A DNA stretch of 10,658 bases from an uncultured Lysobacterales bacterium (GTDB lineage: Bacteria > Pseudomonadota > Gammaproteobacteria > Xanthomonadales > SZUA-36): NCBI GenBank assembly GCA_937995275.1, contig CALKKN010000275.1:1-10658 (forward strand). Reading direction: 5' to 3'. The position numbers were made by a program, and so were the translations under genes. Under the pieces are notes generated by a model. That model saw only the letters and a list, made by a program, of their open reading frames with translations, did no database searches and had not been told where the DNA came from. Every line of letters starts with the position of its first letter. Position 1 is the first letter of the stretch. Below, one piece after another: positions 6,255 through 10,658 of this stretch.

Positions 6255-8401
6255 CAGCCGGCCGCTGCGCCGCTGCCGTCCAGGAACGCGTAGTGGTCAA
6301 TCGCGTCGAGCAGGCCGGCGGCGCCCGCCCGGTCGGAAAAATACACGCGGTCCAGGTCCACCAGCGCCGACAGTTCCTCGTGGTGCCGGTTGGCGACCAC
6401 CACGGCCAGCGTGTTGCCGCGCATCATGTCCTCGTCCGCACCCGACCCGCCGGCGACGAGGATGTGCTCCAGCGGCACGTCCAGCCGCAACGCCACGTAC
6501 CGTAACGCTTGGCCCTTGGAGGCCCGCGACGGAACGACGTCGAGGAACTGGCCAAAGGACAGGAGCACGTTCGCGGTCAGCTCCTGCTGGTGGAGGCGGG
6601 TGGTGATTTCTTCCACGGACGGCGCCTTCTCGGCATCGTAGAAGTACGAGACCTTGAGCCGGCTCCGCCGTGTCCGGGGCTGCAGCTTCAGGCCGGGCAG
6701 ATCGTCCAGCGCACGGCGCACGCGGTCATGGTTCCAATCGTAGTCGACGTGGTCAGCCCAAAAACTGTCTTCGGTGAGGGCCGAACCGTAGTGGATGCGC
6801 GTGCCGAGGGCGCTGATCAGAACGTCGGGGGCGGGTAGATTATGCTTCTTTACGATGGCCAGCGCCGAATCGATACGGCGCCCGGTCGCAATGCCGAAAG
6901 CCAGTCGCTTGCGGTTTCGCCTGAGGGTGTCGGCGAACTGCTGTAAGGCCTCCGGGTCGCCGAGCAGGGTCTGGTCAATGTCGGAGACGATGGCGCGGTC
7001 CCGGTAACGGGCAGCCCGGACCGCAGGCCATGCGACCGGCTCCTTGCGCCGTTTGCCGGTGAGCTGACGCAGCTTGTCCACGTAGCTTTGTGCGTGCGCC
7101 TGCCAGGTGTAGTGTTTGCGGACGCCGGCAAGCCCGTTGCGCGAGGCTTCCTGCCAGGCTTCCTGGTCCTTCAACAGCTGCAGCAGCGCGGCGGCCACGG
7201 CCTCGGCGTCCAGCGGGTCCACCAGGATGCCGTTGCCGCAATTGGAGATGATGTCCACCGGCCCGCCGTTTTCGGTCGCCACCAGGGGCAGGCCGCTGGC
7301 GGCCGCCTCGAGCAGGGTCAGGCCGAACGGCTCGGTCAGCGCGGGATTGACGAACAGGCCGCCGCCGGCGGAGACGGCCCGGTAGACGTCGGGAATCTCG
7401 TCGCCCCGGTGGCGTTTCGGCACGGCCACGGATCCCCAGAGATCATGGGCATCGACCAAAACCAGCAGCTGGGTCAGCACGTCCTGGGCACTGGCATCCA
7501 GGTCGCGGAGGTCATCACGGTTGCCGGCGATGATCAGCAGATTGGCGGCATCGCACAGTTCCGATGAGCCGCCGAAGGCCTCCAGCAGGATCGGGATGTT
7601 CTTGCGTTCGTCGGGCCGCGACAGGGCCATTACCAGTGGCTTGCCCGGATCGCGCAGGAACGGCTCGAGGCGCTTCGCGTAGTCGAACACCTCGCCCTCG
7701 CGCGGCGGGCGATAACGTTTCAGGTCGGTGCCCGGGGGAATGACCGCCATGCAAGCCGGGTCGTAGTAGTTGTAAAGGCTGTATTGCTCTTCGATTTCGT
7801 TGTTCGTGCTGGTGATGACGAGGTCCGCGTTGGCCAGTACCTGCTCCTCCGCGTGGATGCGTCGCGCCATGTTGTAGGTGGCTTCGATCTCCTCACTGCT
7901 GAGGCCCTTGGCGAGCAGGAGCTTGCGCTTGTCGCGGCCCAGCGAATGGCCGGTGTGGACCAGCGGGACGGCCACCAGGTTCGCCAGGAGCACCCCCACG
8001 TACCCGGCATCCGCATAGTGGCTGTGCACCGCGTCCGGCACGCGATCCTGTGCCCCTATCCACTCCACCAGGTTGTCGGTGAAGCTGTCCAGGTGGTCCC
8101 ACAGCTCTTCCTTCGGGATGTAGCCGTCCGGCCCGGCATCGATGCGGACGATGCGCACCTTCTCATTCAGGGGTTCCTCGCGCCGGGCATAGTCCTCGCT
8201 GACCGCCGGGTCGACCACCCGCCGCGTGACCAGGTCGACACGCGCCACGTCGTCGCGTTCGCCCAGCGCCCGCGCCAGTTCGACCACGTAGAGAGTTTGC
8301 CCGCCCGTGTCCGCGTCCCGGCCCAGCTCCAGGTCATGGCCGCGAATGAGTCCGTGAATGCTGATCAGGAGCAGGTAGAGCTTGGAATCTTCGGATGACA
8401 T
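6254..8401 (-). CDS. sps: Sucrose-phosphate synthase with C-terminal SPP-like domain
   Basis: This is a 715-residue two-domain enzyme. Residues 1-450 are a GT-B glycosyltransferase of family GT4 that joins UDP-glucose and fructose-6-phosphate to sucrose-6-phosphate. They include ISIHGLIRG, DADTGGQTLYVVELARALG (nucleotide-sugar loop, 30-47), HSHYADAGYVG (126-136), HTGHSLGRDKR (149-159), SRPDERKN (261-268) and the EPFGLTLLE (E-x7-E) motif at 357-365. Residues 466-715 resemble sucrose phosphatase: SDIDQTL (473-479), GIATGR, RASKG (K629), but GGSGAD (651-656) replaces GDSGND. The ATG at 8401 is supported by the conserved N-terminus and an in-frame TAG 18 codons upstream; no good ribosome site is adjacent. 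First gene of the cluster, coupled to spp by a 1-base overlap. Likely role: osmoprotectant sucrose synthesis in the cytoplasm. Confidence 0.94.
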   Translation of the reverse strand: MSSEDSKLYLLLISIHGLIRGHDLELGRDADTGGQTLYVVELARALGERDDVARVDLVTRRVVDPAVSEDYARREEPLNEKVRIVRIDAGPDGYIPKEELWDHLDSFTDNLVEWIGAQDRVPDAVHSHYADAGYVGVLLANLVAVPLVHTGHSLGRDKRKLLLAKGLSSEEIEATYNMARRIHAEEQVLANADLVITSTNNEIEEQYSLYNYYDPACMAVIPPGTDLKRYRPPREGEVFDYAKRLEPFLRDPGKPLVMALSRPDERKNIPILLEAFGGSSELCDAANLLIIAGNRDDLRDLDASAQDVLTQLLVLVDAHDLWGSVAVPKRHRGDEIPDVYRAVSAGGGLFVNPALTEPFGLTLLEAAASGLPLVATENGGPVDIISNCGNGILVDPLDAEAVAAALLQLLKDQEAWQEASRNGLAGVRKHYTWQAHAQSYVDKLRQLTGKRRKEPVAWPAVRAARYRDRAIVSDIDQTLLGDPEALQQFADTLRRNRKRLAFGIATGRRIDSALAIVKKHNLPAPDVLISALGTRIHYGSALTEDSFWADHVDYDWNHDRVRRALDDLPGLKLQPRTRRSRLKVSYFYDAEKAPSVEEITTRLHQQELTANVLLSFGQFLDVVPSRASKGQALRYVALRLDVPLEHILVAGGSGADEDMMRGNTLAVVVANRHHEELSALVDLDRVYFSDRAGAAGLLDAIDHYAFLDGSGAAAG

Positions 8402-8449
8402 AGAAAAGGTGTCTCGCTTCCTGTCTTTGGCCTTCGGCTCCTCCTCTCC

Positions 8450-8478
8450 ATCCTAAATAGGCCGGCGGACGATGTCAC
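8450..8478 (-). promoter_or_regulatory. Candidate promoter of the sucrose cluster
   Basis: On the minus strand GTGACA (8473-8478, 5 of 6 to TTGACA) and TAGGAT (8450-8455, 4 of 6 to TATAAT) are spaced by exactly 17 bases. Transcription would start near 8443 and give a leader of about 42 bases, which is rich in GGAG/GAGG repeats far from the start codon. No competing pair of similar quality was found before sps. Confidence 0.42.
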
Positions 8479-8503
8479 CCGGCGATGTTCCGTCCTCCAC
8501 GAG

Positions 8504-8517
8504 TTGACCGCCGTCAA
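8504..8517. promoter_or_regulatory. Inverted repeat between divergent promoters (operator candidate)
   Basis: TTGAC and GTCAA form perfect 5-base arms around CGCC, midway between the candidate promoters of sps and of the hydrolase gene. The size and dyad symmetry would suit a dimeric regulator. Neither arm has a -10 box at the right distance, so it is not simply a -35 element. Short palindromes of this length also occur by chance. Confidence 0.3.
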
Positions 8518-8554
8518 GGAAGCCGCGGATTGGCCAGCGGATCGCAGAAACCGT

Positions 8555-8563
8555 TGATATAGT
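8555..8563 (+). promoter_or_regulatory. Candidate extended -10 promoter of the hydrolase gene
   Basis: TG-A-TATAGT is an extended -10 element (TGn followed by a hexamer with 5 of 6 matches), about 29 bases before the ATG at 8592. Extended -10 promoters can work without a good -35, and none is evident here. Confidence 0.42.
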
Positions 8564-8591
8564 TGAATTTGAGGACCGTGTTGGAGCGGAC

Positions 8592-9728
8592 ATGAAGGGA
8601 TCGCGGAGAACACGCCTGTGGATCGGGGCGGTGGTTCTGGCGCCGGTGGTTGTCGGGGCCGTGCTGGTGGGCCGGCATGGTTACGACACGACGCTCCTGT
8701 TCGCGGACCTCGCCCACGTCGACCTGCCGCTGCCGGACCGCCGCCCCGGCGTCGAGTGGGAGGAGGCGGAGTTCACGGTCGGCCGCGAACGGCGCGCCGC
8801 TGATGTGTACCTGCCCGCGGCGGCCGTTCGCGCGGCCATCGTGCTGGTGCCCGGCGCCGCGGAAGGCGGGCGCAGGGACCGGCGCCTGGTGGAGTTCGCC
8901 GAAGCGCTGACGCGGTCGGGATTTGCAGTGGTCGTTCCGGACATCACGGCGCTGCGGGAACTGCGGCTCACCCCGGACAGCGTTGCGGAGCTGTCGGCTG
9001 CCGTTGAATTCACGCGCAATGGGCCCCTCACGGCCCCCTACCTGGGGCCGGACCGGCGGCTGGGCATCGGCGCCTTCAGCGTGGCGGCGGGCCTCGCGGT
9101 GCTGGCGGCGCTGGATCCCGAGTCCGGGCACGAGGTGGACTTCCTGCTGCTGGTCGGAAGCTATTACGACCTGACGCGAACGCTGACCTACCTGACCACC
9201 GGCTTCTACTCGGCGGGTCAGCAGCGAAGGGACCTGGAGCCGAACAGCGCCGGCAAGTGGGTCTATGCCCTCAGCAACGCCGGCGCTCTTCGCCGGCAGT
9301 CCGACCGGGCCGTTCTGAGCGAATTGGCCCGCGCTCGGCTGGCCGACCCGGAAGCGGACACGCAGGACCTGCTCGCGCAGCTGGAGCCGGAAGGGCGCGC
9401 GGTGTATGACTTTATCGTGAACCAGGATCCCGGCCAGGTGGAGCCCCTGATCGACCGGCTGCCGGCCGGGGCCCGCGCCGACATCGCGGCACTCGACCTG
9501 GCCGGGCGCGATTTGAGCGGACTGGACGCCCGGCTCATCCTCGTACACGGTCTGGACGACAACATCATTCCCTTCGGCGAAAGCCTCGCGCTGGCGGAGG
9601 CCGTGCCGCCAGGCCAGGCACAGCTGTACCTGTTGCGGGGCCTGCAGCACGTCGACCGCGATTTCGACAGTCTGGATGCCTGGCGCATGTGGCGCGCCCT
9701 GCAGGCGCTGCTGGCGCAACGGGATTGA
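8592..9728 (+). CDS. Membrane-anchored alpha/beta-hydrolase-fold protein
   Basis: This is a 378-residue protein with a basic N-terminus (KGSRRTR) and one hydrophobic segment at about 9-27 that would act as a signal anchor. The rest, about 50-378, has the alpha/beta hydrolase pattern: strand plus oxyanion region IVLVPGAAEGG (83-93), VVVPDI, nucleophile-elbow candidate GAFSVAAG (S163), LILVHGLDDNIIP (D323) and GLQHVDRD (H353). A Ser-Asp-His triad is thus present in the right order. The elbow has Ala at both flanking positions in place of the usual Gly of GxSxG, and a long insert, about 190-305, separates S163 from the acid, a typical place for a lid. The substrate is unknown. GGAG 5 bases before the ATG supports the start. 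It is followed after 15 bases by the HhH gene and is divergent from sps. Confidence 0.75.
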   Translation: MKGSRRTRLWIGAVVLAPVVVGAVLVGRHGYDTTLLFADLAHVDLPLPDRRPGVEWEEAEFTVGRERRAADVYLPAAAVRAAIVLVPGAAEGGRRDRRLVEFAEALTRSGFAVVVPDITALRELRLTPDSVAELSAAVEFTRNGPLTAPYLGPDRRLGIGAFSVAAGLAVLAALDPESGHEVDFLLLVGSYYDLTRTLTYLTTGFYSAGQQRRDLEPNSAGKWVYALSNAGALRRQSDRAVLSELARARLADPEADTQDLLAQLEPEGRAVYDFIVNQDPGQVEPLIDRLPAGARADIAALDLAGRDLSGLDARLILVHGLDDNIIPFGESLALAEAVPPGQAQLYLLRGLQHVDRDFDSLDAWRMWRALQALLAQRD

Positions 9729-9731
9729 AGC

Positions 9732-9738
9732 GGAGGAG
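9732..9738 (+). promoter_or_regulatory. Ribosome binding site of the HhH gene
   Basis: GGAGGAG lies 5 bases before the ATG at 9744, in the 15-base gap after the hydrolase stop. It fixes the start and supports co-transcription of the two genes. Confidence 0.75.
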
Positions 9739-9743
9739 CGGCC

Positions 9744-10586
9744 ATGCAGAGCTGGGACAATCAGGCGATCTCCGAGAAGCTGCTGGAACTCGCCGATCTT
9801 CTCGAGCAGCAGAACGCCAACCCGTTTCGCGTCAACGCGTACCGCCGCGCGGCCCGCACGGTGGCCGGGCACGAGCAGCCGGTGGCGGACCTCGCGGAGC
9901 GCGAAGGCATCGAGGGACTTGACCGCCTGCCGGGGATCGGGCGCTCCATCGCGCTGGCCATCCAGGAAATGCTGCGCACCGGGCGCTGGATGCAGTTGGA
10001 GCGGCTGCGCGGGGCGCTGGATCCGGAGCAGGTGTTCCAGTCGATTCCGGGGATCGGTCCCGGGCTGGCCCGCAGCATCCACGAGGCGCTCGAGATAGAG
10101 ACGCTGCACGATCTGGAACTGGCTGCCCACGACGGCCGCCTCGAACAGGTGCCGGGCCTGGGCCCGCGCCGGGCCCGCATGGTCGCGGCGGCCCTCGCTC
10201 ACATGCTGCAGCGGCGGCCCGCGACGCCGCCCGCCCTGACGGCCGAGCCTGAAGTCGACGTGATCCTGGACGTCGATCGGGAATACCGCGACAAGACTGC
10301 CAGGGGCAAATTGCGCAAAATCGCGCCGCGGCGTTTCAACCCCTCCGGCGAGGCCTGGCTGCCCATCCTGCACAGCCAGCGCGGCGACTGGCACTTTACC
10401 GCGCTCTTCTCGAACACGGCACGGGCCCACGACCTGGGTAAGACGGACGACTGGGTGGTGCTGTATTTCCATACCGACCACGGCCCCGAAGCGCAGCGGA
10501 CCGTGGTGACCGAGACCACCGGCAAGCTGCAGGGCCGCCGCGTCGTGCGTGGCCGCGAAGCCGAGTGCGCGCGGTATTACGGCTGA
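9744..10586 (+). CDS. Helix-hairpin-helix DNA-binding protein, PolX N-terminal-like
   Basis: This is a 280-residue protein. Residues 5-85 resemble the 8-kDa domain of DNA polymerase beta/PolX (ISEKLLELADLLEQQNANPFRVNAYRRAA). Three hairpin-helix motifs follow: LPGIGRSIA (62-70), IPGIGPGLA (101-109) and VPGLGPRRA (136-144), which bind the DNA backbone in a sequence-independent way. Instead of the nucleotidyltransferase palm and PHP exonuclease of bacterial PolX (about 570 residues), residues 165-280 form a different domain with DVDREYRDKT, APRRFNPSGEAWLPILH, DWHFTALFSNTARAHDLGKTDDWVVLY and GRRVVRGREAEC. Similar HhH proteins with this tail occur in other proteobacteria, so it is a real family and not a broken PolX. 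A role in DNA repair or DNA-structure binding is inferred. The start is set by a strong ribosome site; it probably forms an operon with the hydrolase. Confidence 0.85.
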   Translation: MQSWDNQAISEKLLELADLLEQQNANPFRVNAYRRAARTVAGHEQPVADLAEREGIEGLDRLPGIGRSIALAIQEMLRTGRWMQLERLRGALDPEQVFQSIPGIGPGLARSIHEALEIETLHDLELAAHDGRLEQVPGLGPRRARMVAAALAHMLQRRPATPPALTAEPEVDVILDVDREYRDKTARGKLRKIAPRRFNPSGEAWLPILHSQRGDWHFTALFSNTARAHDLGKTDDWVVLYFHTDHGPEAQRTVVTETTGKLQGRRVVRGREAECARYYG

Positions 10587-10599
10587 CGGGCGCCACCTG

Positions 10600-10649
10600 T
10601 GGGAGCGGCTGTAGGAGCGGCTTTAGCCGCTCCCACAGAGCCGCTCCCA
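10600..10649. repeat. REP-like double palindrome
   Basis: The outer arms are perfect 11-base inverted repeats (10600-10610 and 10639-10649, TGGGAGCGGCT and its complement). Inside lies a second hairpin, GGAGCGGC/GCCGCTCC (10614-10621 and 10626-10633), with a TTTA loop. The core GGAGCGGCT thus occurs four times, two in each orientation. This resembles REP/REPIN elements of Pseudomonas, Xanthomonas and related gammaproteobacteria, which lie between genes in many copies. Located 13 bases after the HhH stop, it could protect the mRNA 3' end; without a T-run it is not a classical terminator. Confidence 0.75.
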
Positions 10650-10658
10650 TGGTCGTTC

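Noticed and set aside
4429..6293. Two long overlapping plus-strand frames opposite fruK and spp
   Set aside because: They are antisense shadows of two conserved enzymes and have no recognisable motif.
8365..8613. 82-codon minus-strand frame across the divergent region and the sps start
   Set aside because: It overlaps both candidate promoters and both gene starts, has no family resemblance, and no ribosome site before its ATGs supports it.
8514..10481. Very long open frame (655 codons) on the minus strand opposite the hydrolase and HhH genes
   Set aside because: It spans two well-supported genes and their gap, its product is low-complexity and resembles no family, and GC-rich third positions readily create such antisense frames. 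The plus-strand genes have ribosome sites and recognisable motifs.
1..10658. Defence island, phage, CRISPR or transposon content
   Set aside because: No Cas, toxin-antitoxin, restriction, integrase or transposase protein and no regularly spaced repeat was found; the repeats present are a REP-like palindrome and a short tandem repeat.

Overview
The window looks like chromosomal DNA from a GC-rich, probably halophilic or halotolerant gammaproteobacterium. The signs are uniformly high GC with strong GC third-position bias, sigma70-like promoter hexamers, a DksA-type zinc-finger protein, a REP-like palindrome of the GGAGCGGCT type, and above all a sucrose-synthesis cluster in the order sps-spp-fruK-ams. 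That gene order is known from halotolerant methanotrophs (Methylomicrobium alcaliphilum) and related sucrose-accumulating proteobacteria. The genus cannot be fixed from the sequence alone.

Layout. Bases 1-743 (+) hold the 3' part of a DUF2779 gene with DEDD-nuclease-like motifs, cut by the window edge. It converges on a minus-strand pair: dodecin (797-997), a small flavin-binding protein, and upstream of it a DUF4956 membrane protein (1090-1881). Dodecin appears to have its own promoter and a strongly folded leader. A 187-base divergent region separates the DUF4956 gene from a DksA/TraR-type regulator (2069-2458, +), whose stop lies only 16 bases from the stop of the convergent amylosucrase gene.

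Bases 2475-8401 (-) are the core of the window. sps (8401-6254) and spp (6254-5379) make sucrose from UDP-glucose and fructose-6-phosphate by way of sucrose-6-phosphate. fruK (5382-4498) phosphorylates fructose, and ams (4430-2475) is an amylosucrase-type GH13 enzyme that releases fructose from sucrose. sps/spp and spp/fruK overlap by 1 and 4 bases, so they are probably translationally coupled. ams follows after 67 bases. Together the four genes form a closed module: sucrose is made as a compatible solute, then can be turned into alpha-glucan plus fructose, and the fructose is returned to hexose phosphate.

A 190-base divergent region with two candidate promoters and a small inverted repeat separates sps from a plus-strand pair: a membrane-anchored alpha/beta hydrolase (8592-9728) and, 15 bases later, a helix-hairpin-helix protein resembling the N-terminal part of PolX but without its polymerase domain (9744-10586). 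A REP-like double palindrome closes the window (10600-10649). No CRISPR array, tRNA, rRNA, insertion sequence or prophage gene was seen. The genes belong to known families; the less explained points are the folded dodecin leader, the altered catalytic motif in the SPS C-terminal domain, the altered tip motif of the DksA-like protein and the polymerase-less HhH protein.
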